Assembly: GCF_034702125.1 (NCBI RefSeq)
Contig: NC_085865.1
Location: 46,273,856-46,337,855 of the forward strand
DNA length: 64,000 bases
DNA from: Engraulis encrasicolus
Lineage: Eukaryota > Chordata > Actinopteri > Clupeiformes > Engraulidae
Reading direction: 5' to 3'
Shown here: positions 1-14,660 of the stretch, piece after piece
Layout of the letters: every line of letters begins with the position of its first letter
How positions within the stretch are numbered: the stretch's first letter is position 1
The notes under the pieces: generated by a model
Databases searched by the model: none
What the model was told of the DNA's origin: nothing
The model's input: only the letters and a program-made list of their open reading frames with translations
Position numbers and translations under genes: made by a program

Positions 1-50
1 TGAACCCATCTAGACATAAGGGCTACAAATTCAAGAAATCAAGTGCTTAC

Positions 51-4139
<4,089 letters not shown>

Positions 4140-4153
4140 GGTTTAACCTTATC
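4140..4153 (-). promoter_or_regulatory. Gene A: 5'UTR part of first coding exon and its acceptor
   Basis: Upstream of the ATG on the minus strand a pyrimidine run (TTTTCTTTTTTCCCC) is followed by GAATTAG, then 14 nt to the ATG. This fits an intron 1 acceptor, joining the coding exon to the leader exon at 7290-7329. Gene B has the same arrangement (34042-34057). The acceptor assignment is inferred. Confidence 0.55.
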
Positions 4154-4158
4154 CTAAT

Positions 4159-4203
4159 TCAGCCATTGGGGAAAAAAGAAAACTCCAATAATGCATCCCC
4201 CAT
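4159..4203 (-). pseudogene. Decayed copy of the myosin start segment (MGDALLEF..., gene A)
   Basis: CCATGGGGGATGCATT at this point repeats the true start region. It reads MGDALLEFSFFPNG, then stops. It sits just upstream of the proposed acceptor, so it is probably intronic. A counterpart in gene B (34058-34111) reads MGDVFMEEFSVFPRWLN, then stops. It is best seen as a micro-duplicated first-exon remnant. Confidence 0.55.
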
Positions 4204-4469
4204 GGTTAATCAACTACATTTTGTCATTGAAAAAAAAGTATTGATTTATGACGGTAGAAACCACACAAGCAGACTGAGCAACAGCTTTGTTCCACAAGCC
4301 ATCAGACTCATGAACACACTGAAGAAAACCACATGACCATTCCTAGGTGACTGGATGACATTCCATGAATATTTCTTCACCATGCCGCTGGCATTTTACT
4401 CATGCACCTTGTATACAGATCTACGCTTTTCACTTTACTACTATGACCACTGATTGTACTTCTGCTGCT

Positions 4470-4641
<172 letters not shown>

Positions 4642-4659
4642 TATATCAGTATTCTTATT

Positions 4660-5041
4660 GGGGGTGTGACGTTCACGAACGAGCAGGTTCTTTTGAACGG
4701 CTCCCTGAAGTGAACGATGGGAACCGGATCACAGCTGGTTGAGCCACTCAACCGTTATTTTGTTCATTTTTCATTAATTTTAAGCACGTGACCTTGACCA
4801 GAGTAATTATATTTGGGAAAAAACACAATTGTTTGCCTTACAGAGTGGCAAAAACGGTCTTTAGAAGCAGGAGAATAATCAGTTGTTGTTTGGACAAAAT
4901 TACCGTGAGGTGAAGTCAAAATATGACATTCTAAACACTGAATAAATAATTTTAAGAAGAGCCAGTTTTTTGAACGGCTCTTTGAAAGGAAAGAGCCACT
5001 AAGATCCGGATCCCGTCAAAGAGCCATAAATCCCATCTCTA
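4660..5041. mobile_element. Non-autonomous hAT-like element nested in LINE tail
   Basis: Both sides carry the 9-nt repeat ATTCTTATT (4651-4659 and 5042-5050), close to the 8-nt target duplication of hAT elements. The right end, CCCATCTCT, is a hAT-like terminus. Subterminal inverted motifs (TTTTGAACGGCTC and GAGCCGTTCAAAA types) occur inside. No transposase frame was seen. Confidence 0.6.
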
Positions 5042-5054
5042 ATTCTTATTGCAC

Positions 5055-5178
<124 letters not shown>

Positions 5179-5499
5179 CATGTCCATATCAGCCAGTGTT
5201 TGAAAAACTGCACATGTGTGAGTGTGTATTGTCTGTGTCTATGCTGTGAATGAATGTGTCAGAGAAAGAACTGTAAATTCATGTATGAGTAGGCTAGTTG
5301 TGTGCGTGCCAGCGTGCGTGCGTGCGTGCGTGCATACGAGAGAGAGAGAGGTTATCAATGTCTTATTTAAATGTTTTTTTTTTGTGAAACTGCACATTAG
5401 AGACTGGTCAAACACAATTTCAAACTTCTGTGCTAACCCTGTTACATAGATTTTTAACAGTAAAGTACACTTGACTTGACTTGACTTGAACGGACTGGC

Positions 5500-5544
5500 A
5501 AACCGAGCCGGTGCCCTAAACTCCTTCATTAATGCGTCCCCCAT
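5500..5544 (-). pseudogene. Third copy of the myosin start segment (MGDALMKEF..., gene A)
   Basis: The minus strand from 5544 reads MGDALMKEFRAPARFASPFK, strongly like the true start [19 protein letters not shown], before running into LINE tail. Gene B has the matching relic at 34151-34207 (MGDALMEFRASAQFDSLF, then stop). These are remnants of a duplicated first coding exon or vestigial alternative starts. No donor was recognised. Confidence 0.55.
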
Positions 5545-5545
5545 G

Positions 5546-5905
5546 GTTCGGACTTTGAAAACGGAGGAAAGTCACAATGGTAGAACAGACATTTTACATG
5601 ACAGACAGTCCTTGCGTAAGCACTGATGAGTTTTTGCACAGGTCCTGAAGCATGATAACCATCTAACACAAGTAGCCTATTACCAAACATTTTTTTTTCT
5701 TTTTTCAATAGCTTTAAGAGATTGTAGTTGTATGTTATGACACCTTGAGAATATTAAGATCACTACAAGGGAGTTAAGTTACCAGGTGTTGTAGGTAGGC
5801 GTACGTTAGTATATGTATATTGTGAAAATTGGGCTTGGTATAAAATTCTTTAAAGAAAAAATTGCATATACGTTGAAGTCCCTCTAATTCAACTCTTGCC
5901 TTGAG
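5546..5905. other. Conserved intron 1 sequence of gene A
   Basis: No gene seen. The stretch aligns by eye with 34208-34567 upstream of gene B, so it belongs to the duplicated unit and lies between the leader exon and the first coding exon. Confidence 0.6.
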
Positions 5906-5909
5906 TTAA

Positions 5910-6320
5910 AGGATATGTTCAGCCAATTTGAACATGCAGTTGTAATGCTCACACTAACCTGGACTTGTCAGTACCTGAATTTCTTTCTTCTTCTTTTTTT
6001 TCAGCCTTTTCCAAGATCCTGGTCATTGTAATGGAGGCAGGTGTTTGTTTACATTTTGAAAAACATATTGATTTATTCCCAATAATATCCAAAAGGTTAT
6101 GCAACATCAGCAGACAGCTAGCAAACAGTGATACCTTTTGAGAAAATATTTGGAGTAGGCCTCTGTTAAGAATTTTGTAATGTAAACAAAATCTGCCCCC
6201 ATTAGAATAGCTCAGATCTCGGCAAGGGCTGAGCCGAAAAAGACAGCATCTCCGGGTACTGACAAGTCAAGGGTAGCTTGAGCAATACAACAGCATATTG
6301 AAATTGGCAGAAATGGTCTT
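5910..6320. mobile_element. TTAA-target foldback element, copy in gene A intron 1
   Basis: This is a palindromic element of 411 nt flanked by TTAA on both sides (5906-5909; 6321-6324). Its arms read out from AGGATATGTTCAGCC and inward from the complementary end. Gene B keeps the empty site with a single TTAA (34568-34571), which proves insertion. Related copies lie at 50665-51025, 17560-17833 (damaged) and 47330-47620 (damaged). A TTAA target is known for Kolobok and piggyBac transposases. No coding capacity. Confidence 0.75.
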
Positions 6321-6324
6321 TTAA

Positions 6325-7289
6325 GAAAGGTAACAACATTGATCTCTCCCAACAAATACTAATCACATTGAATTGTCCTTGAAAGATTGTACTTCTCATT
6401 ATCTGGTCGAATAATAGTGTACATTGTGTGAACATTCTAAACATAGCCTGGACAGATTTGAATTTGTAGTATTTTTAGCATGTGAATCTCACCTCGTTTG
6501 AGTCAACCTTCGAATGTACAATGTTGATTTGATGTTACTTCTGGAAGTGAATAGAGAAGATGCAGTGTCAAGATCAAACACATGCAGTTGTATTCTCAGC
6601 TCGGTGTTGAGTTGCCCAACAATGTTCTTTCTCCACTGCAATATGCACAAATTGTGTCTGTTTCTCTGTTCCCTGATAGCCCAGGAAATCCCATGTTGCT
6701 ATGCACAATTGTTCCGATGTGAAAGACAGCATAGATTCTGTCCCTCAGCGAGGGTTCCTAATCATGGTCTCCAATTAGAGAGCAGGGAGGCGTGGAAAGG
6801 CAATGACTGCAGTTTGTTTGAATAGATACTACTGACACGATTGTCTAAGGGCTGCGACATGCCAAATGATACACATTCGTAATGCCCAATAAACAGCCGT
6901 CGTCAATCTTAAACCACACCCCCACCCCACCACCACAGGATTTATAGTACACATGTCTATAGACCTTATCTCACTTGTGATTAGGTCTGGTGATAACCAG
7001 GCAAGGTCCCTGATGAGAGAGTACCACCATGTGGTAGATATCTGAAAGGTGTTCGATACTTTCTTCAGCCAGCCTGCCCATAATGACCCATTCAATATTT
7101 AATTCATTACATAAACTGCCATGTGTCTGTTTATATGTCTCTCTATGTATAGTTTGTCTTGATTTACAGTTTTACTTTATTGTTTTCCTTATTTATTCTA
7201 GCCTTCATTTAGTTGTCTCTTATCCTACTTATTTGTCAACTACTGTACCTGCCTGGTAGACCCTCAGTAGCATGTAGATGTGAGCTTAC
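6325..7289. other. Conserved intron 1 sequence of gene A (promoter-proximal)
   Basis: No coding exon recognised. The stretch parallels 34572-35514 upstream of gene B over nearly its whole length and could hold intronic enhancers. No specific site is claimed. Confidence 0.6.
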
Positions 7290-7329
7290 CTCTGGGTTGG
7301 TCTATACTGTGTCCACCACCACCACGACT
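7290..7329 (-). promoter_or_regulatory. Gene A: non-coding leader exon 1 and transcription start
   Basis: The minus strand has an initiator TCAGTC whose A is at 7329, exactly 30 nt after the first T of the TATA box. A 40-nt exon follows, ending CCAGAG with the donor GTAAGCTC at 7289. Gene B shows the same layout at 35515-35551. The exon has no ATG, as expected for the untranslated first exon of striated MYH genes. The leader then splices over about 3.1 kb to the acceptor at 4154. The start site is inferred from motif spacing. Confidence 0.7.
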
Positions 7330-7352
7330 GAAAGCCACGAATGATTTGCTTC

Positions 7353-7359
7353 TTTTATA
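7353..7359 (-). promoter_or_regulatory. Gene A: TATA box (TATAAAA)
   Basis: CCCTATAAAAG on the minus strand, 30 nt before the TCAGTC initiator, conserved at 35575-35581 before gene B. Confidence 0.75.
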
Positions 7360-7640
7360 GGGGAGAGTCAATCCCAATATGGAGGTGAGCATCAAGTCAG
7401 CCCCGCTCTCCCCATATTTCATAAAAGGAAAACCTCTGAATGGCTCCCATCCAGACATATGAATTTGATATGGTGATTGACACAGACGGGAGCAAGTTTA
7501 CATGTAAATTCAGGTGGGGGAAAGGACAGCAAGACAGGGCAGCAGCATCAACTCCTGGACCCCAGGCCATATCTAGGAGTTTGCTATTGTCAGACGGAAC
7601 GCACAGCCTGTGCACCATTTTAAAATCACTATGGACATTC
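7360..7640 (-). promoter_or_regulatory. Gene A: proximal promoter block
   Basis: This is a highly conserved block upstream of the TATA box (matching 35582-35870 before gene B). On the minus strand it holds imperfect CArG-like elements (CCATATTGGG; AAATATGGGG; CTAGATATGG), an E-box CACCTG (7511-7516) and a CATATG E-box (7456-7461) lost in gene B. These are typical sites for SRF and bHLH control of muscle genes; factor binding is inferred. Confidence 0.55.
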
Positions 7641-8828
7641 CCATAGCCAAGAACAAAATGCTGACCTTTTGCTCAATACATATGCTCAATGACTGGCACA
7701 CAAACGTCAAATGGCATATACTATATATCATTTTAAATGACCATATGTATCTACTTTTTTACATGACAATTGATGGTTAATTAAAACAATAACGTAATTA
7801 TTTTATTGAAAACCTTTGTCTGTGATTGTTAATGAAAACTGCATGGTCATATTGCTGGCAATGAGACAAGGGAGAGAAACACTACGTTATGTACCCTTTA
7901 AACATTTTGCAAATATAACAAGGTCCAAAAGACGGCTACAGCTGTCAAATTTTGTAGACCATTGCAAGGTCAGAGCATGGGGGTCCATGATGTATTGTCA
8001 CCTTTCTGTTCACGTCCCCCTCGAGTCATGGCCCTTCACAGCATCTCAGTGGCACGACATTGTTTCCTTGAGGACAAAGATAACTCTGTGAAATTCAGCT
8101 CAGGTTCCTCCGTGAGTGACTGTACTGTACTGTACTCATATTGATGCTCTTTACACGAGACCTTCACACCCCCCTGGGAGTCTGTACAGCAGCTGCCCTC
8201 TCATCACCACAACTGCTGTTAATGTTCAAACACATATGATATGCCATTGTTACTCGTGCATTAAAGCACAATTTCAAGAAATTTCACATTTAAAGTGAGA
8301 TTAGAAAGAATTTCACAATTCGAGTCACAAGTCGATCACATTGGCAACATTTTTTTGAGTGATGTTGGCTCAAATGGCGTTAAGTCAGTCCACATTGAAA
8401 TATTGGCTTCATTCATTTAAAAACATGATACAGTACTGAAACATATTAAGTCATAAGTTAAAATGTGCTTCATCCAGACATGAAAAACGCCTGTCATTGT
8501 AGTGAAATCATTAAGTTTACTCGGAATCCGCCCGATGGCCTGCCTAATCCTGTGAATCTAGTGACATTTGTTAAGCTGTTTGCAGACAAGATGTCAAAAA
8601 GGTGTTGAGCCCAAAGGCCTATAAGGTCTTGCACTCAGAAGTGACTCAGAAGGGGGGTGGGGAGTGGGGTCAAGAAAGCTGTGACACACTAAGGAAAGCA
8701 CCAGGCCACCCACAAGGTGTTAATGCTGTGTCTTTAAAACGCTCACACGTGTGTGCATCACCTGCCAAAAGAAGACCTTGCACTGTCAAGGTTGAGCGAT
8801 CCTCAGTCTCCATACTCACACATCCTTA
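7641..8828. other. Conserved upstream region of gene A
   Basis: No gene recognised. The region runs parallel to 35871-36987 with small indels. Short open frames are not supported as genes. Confidence 0.5.
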
Positions 8829-9190
8829 ATTACCTCCACCAAGGAGGTTACAGTATGTTTTCGGTCGCGCTGATTTGTCTGTCTGTCTGTCTATCTGTTT
8901 GTTTGTCAGCAGGATAACTCAAAAAGTCATGAACGGATTTGGATGAAATTTTGTGTAGGTCTTGGAAATGACAAAAGGAAGAAGTGATTACATTTTGGTG
9001 GTTATCTGGATCACGATGCGGATCCAGGAATGTTTTAAAGATCTCCACCATTGCGGGATAGGACGAATTTTGACATTCCAGTGACTAACCCACAAAAACA
9101 AGGGAGAAAGACAAATAGGCTGTAACAGTCAAATGTTCTATCAAACAGCTTCCTTTGTGGAGGTCTGCACTCTCTGAGTGCATTTCTAGT
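8829..9190. mobile_element. Interspersed inverted-repeat element (CCACCAAGGAGGTT family)
   Basis: It begins ATTACCTCCACCAAGGAGGTT and ends with GGAGGTCTGCACTCTCTGAG and CATTTCTAGT, an arrangement common in fish genomes for a small non-autonomous DNA element. It includes a (TGTC)n patch. The copy before gene B (36988-39337) is split by a giant hairpin element. Shared presence dates it before the duplication. Confidence 0.55.
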
Positions 9191-9416
9191 TTTCTTTGAA
9201 TTTGACATGGGGACTAAGAACCACCCATTTGCATGTTTAATCAGTCAAATGAATCACCAATAATGTGCCCATTTATATTCAGGCTCTCAAATTGAAATAT
9301 CCTAAGCAAACAACATTTAGGTGACTACTGCAAGTTCACAGTGATTTTCTGAATAAGCTTTCCTTGTTGTGAGGCGTCTTGGATATGTTAATACCTCAAA
9401 TGGTCTTAGAGTCTGT

Positions 9417-9745
9417 TTTTCTGAACATGGTCTATCCCAAGTCACAGAATGTCTTTTTGCACAATTACCTTTTTACATTTTTTTTTTTTTTTTACATATT
9501 ACATTTTCACATTCTTTATCTTTACTATTTTTATTTTTATTTTCCCCTCCCTGACTATCCCTGTGTTATTTGTGTCTTGAAATGTCCATGTGGGCATTTG
9601 TTTATTTGTGTATTTATGTAAGCTACTGGATACCTGAATTTCCCCCTGGAGATTAATAAAGTTACTCTACTCTACTCTACTCTACTCTACTCTACTCTAC
9701 TCTACTCTACTCTACTCTACTCTACTATACTCTACTACTACTACT
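9417..9745 (+). mobile_element. LINE 3' end with (CTCTA)n tail, A spacer only
   Basis: The sequence ends CCTGAATTTCCCCCTGGAGA, TTAATAAAGT and then about 14 CTCTA units, a classic 3' end of fish L2/RTE-type LINEs. Flanks TTAGAGTC and CTAGAGCC look like a target duplication. The B spacer has the uninterrupted site (about 39556). No coding part remains. Confidence 0.65.
9662..9742. repeat. (CTCTA)n pentanucleotide array
   Basis: About 14 tandem pentamers, degrading to CTA units at the right; it is the tail of the LINE fragment. Confidence 0.95.
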
Positions 9746-9960
9746 AGAGCCATTCATATAGCTCATCACATTGCTCCATTTTGTTCTCTGCACATTGTCA
9801 CCAGGACGTCAAACATATTTATTTCTTGTGTAATCATTGGGTAATGATGACTTCTGGTCAGGTCAGTTATGTTGTTCCACAAAATTATATTTGGAAAAAG
9901 AAAACAAAATAAAACAATCTAAAAGGCCTTTGAGTGTTTAATGACTGCATATTTCCTCTA

Positions 9961-11394
9961 ATTACAAACCCCAACTCCGGTGAAGTTGGGACGTTTGTTA
10001 AACAGTGAATAAAATCAAAATGCTATCATTTTCAAAACATTCAATCTATTCATTAGATGGAGAATAGTGAAAAGACAACATATTAAGTGTTAAAACCGAA
10101 AAAAAAATATTGTTTTGGGGGACATATGTACTCATTTCTAATTTGTCAAATAAGTTGGGACGGGGATCAGTGAAATTTAGTAAACATCCAAATAAGATAA
10201 AACAACAAAGAAGAACATTTCAAAATGAATTGTACTGACGGACAATATAGGTGTCCAGGTATAAGATCATCACAGAGAGGCTGAGTCACTCAGAATTAAA
10301 GATGCAAAGGGAATAATTACCATAGTTATTACATACATTTTTGAATTCCCTTTGATTTACCACGATTGAGTGTATATAAGACATATTTTTGTTACTAAAA
10401 TCATTGTATAGGTTCATGACATCATGAAATATATATTGGCTGTAGTCTCACTCTAATTCCTGGAGTGCTAGAGCTATTGAAAATTGACCATATTAAGAAT
10501 GCTTAATGCGTGCAAATGATACAGGGGTGTAACATTCTCCTAAGCACCTGAGCTCACTTGAAATAAACCCAGAAGACATGGGAAACTGTCCTTTGCTTAC
10601 AGAAGTCAGCAGAAGTTGTAGAATTCCATTCTTTTTGACAATAATATAGCATTGCACATCCTGTGCTACAGTGAAAATGGACCATCCAACTTGTGCTAGT
10701 GCTAACTTCAAAAGTCAGCCTCCATGATGGCATGCGGGTGCAGTAGTGCATTGGTTAAGATGTTCTCACTCATCTGTAGAGTTAAATACAGTGCTGAATG
10801 GTATAAATGGGTTTTAAACAGCATGAAAAGCCAGTCATGCATTATATTTTGAAGGGAGATCTTCGATTACTGCCACATAGTAAGGTCAAATTGCATTCTC
10901 TACTATGTTTGAACAGTTTGGCTCCATCATAAGGACCAGCAGGTGATAAAATGGTGGGCTTTTGGTCAAGACCTGTCACACTGTAACCACTACAGAAAGG
11001 AAAACATTGCAAAACATGACAAGGAATACACCCACCATTTAAGCTGGTGAAATCATATCCAAGATAGGAATTAACACTGTTTTTTATATAAAATCATCTC
11101 ATCGGTTAATGTATTTAACTGTTAAGTGTTGTCTTTTGTTTTGTTTTTAGTCTTCCTCGACATTTGCTGCCATTTATTGTCCCCGTCCCAACTCTTTTGA
11201 GACGTGTTGGATTTATCAAATTAGAATTGAGTACATATGTCCCCCAAAACAATATTTGTTCTCGGTTTTAACACTTAATATGTTGTCTTTTCACTATTCT
11301 CCATCTAATGAATAGATTGAATGTTTTGAAAATGATAGCATTTTGATTTTATTCACTGTTTAACAAATGTCCCAACTTCACCGGAGTTGGGGTT
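9961..11394 (+). mobile_element. Tc1/mariner-like element with about 200-nt inverted ends, dead transposase
   Basis: The ends are inverted copies starting CAAACCCCAACTCCGGTGAA, matching each other over about 200 nt. The B spacer contains the empty site CCTCTATATTCTCTG (about 40160), consistent with a TA target duplication as in Tc1/mariner. Inside, plus-strand codons near 10712-10757 read ASMMACGCSSALV, echoing the conserved transposase segment vMvWGcisaxG. The frame is destroyed by stops. About 1.43 kb; non-autonomous today. Confidence 0.7.
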
Positions 11395-11639
11395 TGTATA
11401 TTCTCTGATTGGATATCATGAAATGAGAAAAAGACATTTCAGATACTGCTCAAATGGTAACCTTGGAAGTGAACTTACATCTTGTCCTGAAGTGATAAGC
11501 TGCGCTACACCTGACACATATCCTCAACACTCTGACAACAGATGTTTAGCAGATAGCCACCGACTGTTCAAGATCAAAGACAGGCACTCACAATCAGAAT
11601 TGTCATAAGAATGTCACAGGGCTATCTTTGTGCTTAAGA

Positions 11640-12440
11640 GAGAAGGCTAAGGAAAGAGATATTTGTCACTGAGACATTTTCTGTCATCAGCTAGCAACAG
11701 GGTTTGAAAGAAAGTAGCTGGTCTGGCCAGACGACAAGAAAGGCCCCTCTCAATGACTGTCGTTAGTTTACAAAGCAATTCAGGGTTTCAGGACAGATGT
11801 GAGAGTCTATGTTGTTGGGGGTATGGATGGTAGTCCTCTGAGAACATTTTGAAAATATAGTTGTGCGATTTTATCGCAATATGAGAATGGATATATCTTT
11901 GTGCCGTGAGAAGGCTCAGGAAACAGCGTTGTATCCGTGAGACATGCTCTGTCATCGGCTACCAGCTGCCTGACCTTGGCCTTGAAAGAGAGCAGCTTGT
12001 CTGTTTAGGCCCAAAGACAGACGAAAGCACCTGCGGTGTTGACAGTATGCACCAGGGCCACAGTAATAAACTTTCTCCCAAGGTTGCTGTCCCTAAATTT
12101 GTTAACTAAGTGACGCACAAACTTTAGCACCATCTTGTTTACCATACCCGGGCCTGTCGCCTCCTTGTATTTGTCCCTGAGTACAAAGATAACCCTGTGA
12201 AATTCTTGCTGAATACCAGCTAGACACACAAAGAACGTTAACGTATAAACTTGCAACAGATGGACTTGCAGCACATGGGCCACCAGACGACAAGAAAGGC
12301 CCCACTCAATGAGTGGCGTTAGTTTACAAAACAATTCAGGGTTTTTAGGCCAGATGTGAGAGTCTATGTTGTTGAGAACATTTTGAAAATATAGTTGTTA
12401 AAAGGGAGATTTCATCGCAATATGAGAATGGAAATATAGA
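11640..12440. repeat. Two direct repeats about 555 nt apart (A spacer)
   Basis: The block at about 11735-11890 (CCAGACGACAAGAAAGGCCC ... ATCGCAATATGAGAATGG) recurs at about 12288-12435. The B spacer holds the same pair at 40415-40575 and 40975-41150. The internal duplication therefore predates duplication of the whole unit. Between the copies lies the unassigned reading frame. Confidence 0.65.
12005..12334 (-). other. Unassigned conserved open reading frame (A spacer)
   Basis: The minus frame contains EFHRVIFVLRDKYKEATGPG, then MVNKMVLKFVRHL and FITVALVHTVNTAGAFV. The B spacer (40691-40930) keeps the same frame over about 70 residues with mostly conservative changes. I do not recognise a family. 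No promoter or splice context was found. It may be a relic exon, part of a mobile element, or chance conservation within a recent duplication. Confidence 0.3.
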
Positions 12441-13668
12441 TGCTTGGGCTTCAGGGCCCCTTTGACTCTTGAGCCCCTGGGCCTAGAACCAGTAGGCCCA
12501 TGCAGTAATCTGTCTTTGGGTGGTACATAACATCTTGTCATCTCCTTCAGGGCACCTGACCACTGCAGCTGTTCCAGGAAACAGGCTCCTCCCCTGGGTC
12601 CACTGGCCAGCAGCCAACTTTGAGCTACTCTGAGGAGCCCGGCTGTTCCTTTCAGCAGATGGCCACTTCATTGAGAATATGCCCAAGGAAGCAAAAGGAT
12701 GGCTCTGTGATTCTTAATCACTCCCCCCCAGTTACGTATGGATTTATTTCATCTTAAATGTAAGTAGCTTAATAAACCAAGACCAGTTATGTGATGTGGT
12801 ATTATGTAGGCTAAGATATGGTGGATCATATAAAAGGATGCTCTAAAACTAAACTTGTATTGCATTTAGAAATGTAGTACAGAGTCCTTACAGGCTATTT
12901 CTGCCTTTCTAATTATACAGGAGGATTTTGTAGCTGAATAAAAGACCCTGGTGACACTCAATGGAAGATGTGCGTTATTCGGTTGAAGTGGACACTCAGA
13001 CGTCATTACCTAGTTTCAGGTAAATATCTCTTTATTACAAATTGCTTTCCCCAACCCATTCCTGAGAATGCCATTGCTGCCGCTGCCTTTATTTTCTATA
13101 CCTCCCTGATAATCTGCCTCCCCCTGCCCCCTTCAGGCCACAAGCTCAATTACAGCATGCAGAGACTGGACAGATTAGAATGGCAAAGCACAAGGCAAAA
13201 TTGTTCTAGGTCTGCACTGCACGAGCTAAGATTCTATTGTCTCTGACTCTACCCTGCCCTTTGATCTAACTGGAAAGTTTGTAGAACTCGGGTCATTTTA
13301 AAGTTTTAACCGCCATTCTTTTGCAGATAACCGTTGGTTTTAATAAGTAAAAAATATTATATTATTCTGTATTCATTTTTTATCCAGGTATATTGTCGTT
13401 CTATGGATGGTAAATAATAACATGTTGACCCGAAGATTACTTCAGTGAAGAAGGATTAACTTCAAGTGTCCAGAGCTAGGGTAAGATTGACAGATACAGT
13501 AGGCTATGATAGATACGTTAGTACCTACCCACGGTACATGGATAAGGAAATGAATAACCCAATCTCATTTTCCTTTGGTCTCTTTATCTAAGTATCGCGA
13601 GTACCATGTTGTTGAATAGGGACTGCATGAATGAATGTCTAATGAAAACATCACTGCACACTTTGCTA
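12441..13668. other. Conserved spacer, no gene seen
   Basis: The stretch parallels 41150-42826 of the B spacer, apart from about 500 nt present only there (41690-42215, holding a (GA)n array). No coding exon was recognised. Confidence 0.5.
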
Positions 13669-13746
13669 GGCCTAGCAGCTGGCTAAATATGTTAGCTGAT
13701 CTTTTTCCATTTGTCACCTTTGCTTTGTAGGTCTCTAGTATGATAT
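13669..13746. repeat. 78-nt direct repeat, first copy (A spacer)
   Basis: GGCCTAGCAGCTGGCTAAAT...GTAGGTCTCTAGTATGATAT is repeated at 17368-17450 with a few changes. One copy occurs in the B spacer (42827-42904). It flanks the block holding the LINE. Confidence 0.8.
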
Positions 13747-14471
13747 AACAGGTGCAGTTACAGTTCTCTTTCAGTTAATTTGTTCAGCATCTCTATGGGT
13801 TATGCACTCTTGTGCAGACTATTTCCCGAAGCTCTTTTTAATCACGCCGTTAGGCCAATGAGCTGAGATGTGGGCGGGCCAGCCAACAGTCAGAATTGTT
13901 TCAGCCAGCGAATACGGTGTATATAAAAAAACGGATCAGCAGGTCTATCAAGTCAAGTCTGTTTTATTGTCAATTTCTTTACATGCACTGGTCATACAAA
14001 GAATTGAAATTACGTTTCTTACTTTCCCATGCAGACATAGACATAGACTTTAGGTTTGGACGTAGACAATTAGACATAGACAGTGCACATACATTACACC
14101 TAGAGTACCGTACCTATACAATACCCTTACAGACATATAAAGTGCAAGACTGGGCAACAGCAGACATACATAGAACATGTATTAAGAAGAGGTATTGTTG
14201 TGCATTTTCAGTTATGTCCTATTGTGATGATTCTGACATGGTGATAGTAGCATTGTGAAATAATAATAAATATAAAGTACCGGTAAGCAATTGTAAAGTG
14301 CAATATTTACAACTAGTTGGTAGCTAGTTTTCCAGTACAGTCATTCAAGTAACAGGCATAAAGCAGCAGAAACATGTGCGTGTGTGCTTTTTTTGAGTCA
14401 TTGTAGTGTGTGTGTGTGTTTTGAGTCAGTGCAAGTAGAATGTGCAATCACGATGCAGTGTAGGGGGGGCT

Positions 14472-14572
14472 ATGTGTGTGTGTGTGTGTGTGTGTGTGTT
14501 TGTATCAGTGTGTGTGTGTGTGTGTGTGTTTGTATCAGTGTGTGTGTGTGTGTGTGTGTGTTTGTGTTTGTT
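14472..14572. repeat. (TG)n microsatellite with TTTGTATCAG interruptions
   Basis: Three TG blocks are separated by TTTGTATCAG. The array lies in the LINE 3' region. Confidence 0.95.
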
Positions 14573-14660
14573 TGAGTTAGTGCAAGTAGAATGTGCACTC
14601 ACAATTCAGTGTTGAGGGGGGGGGGGGGCTATCAGTGATAGGAGTAGGAGGGCGGGTTAA

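Noticed and set aside
13911..13940. TATA-like word (TGTATATAAAAAAACGG) on the plus strand as a promoter
   Set aside because: No plus-strand gene, initiator or leader exon follows; the related B word (48180) is TATTTAAA and out of context.
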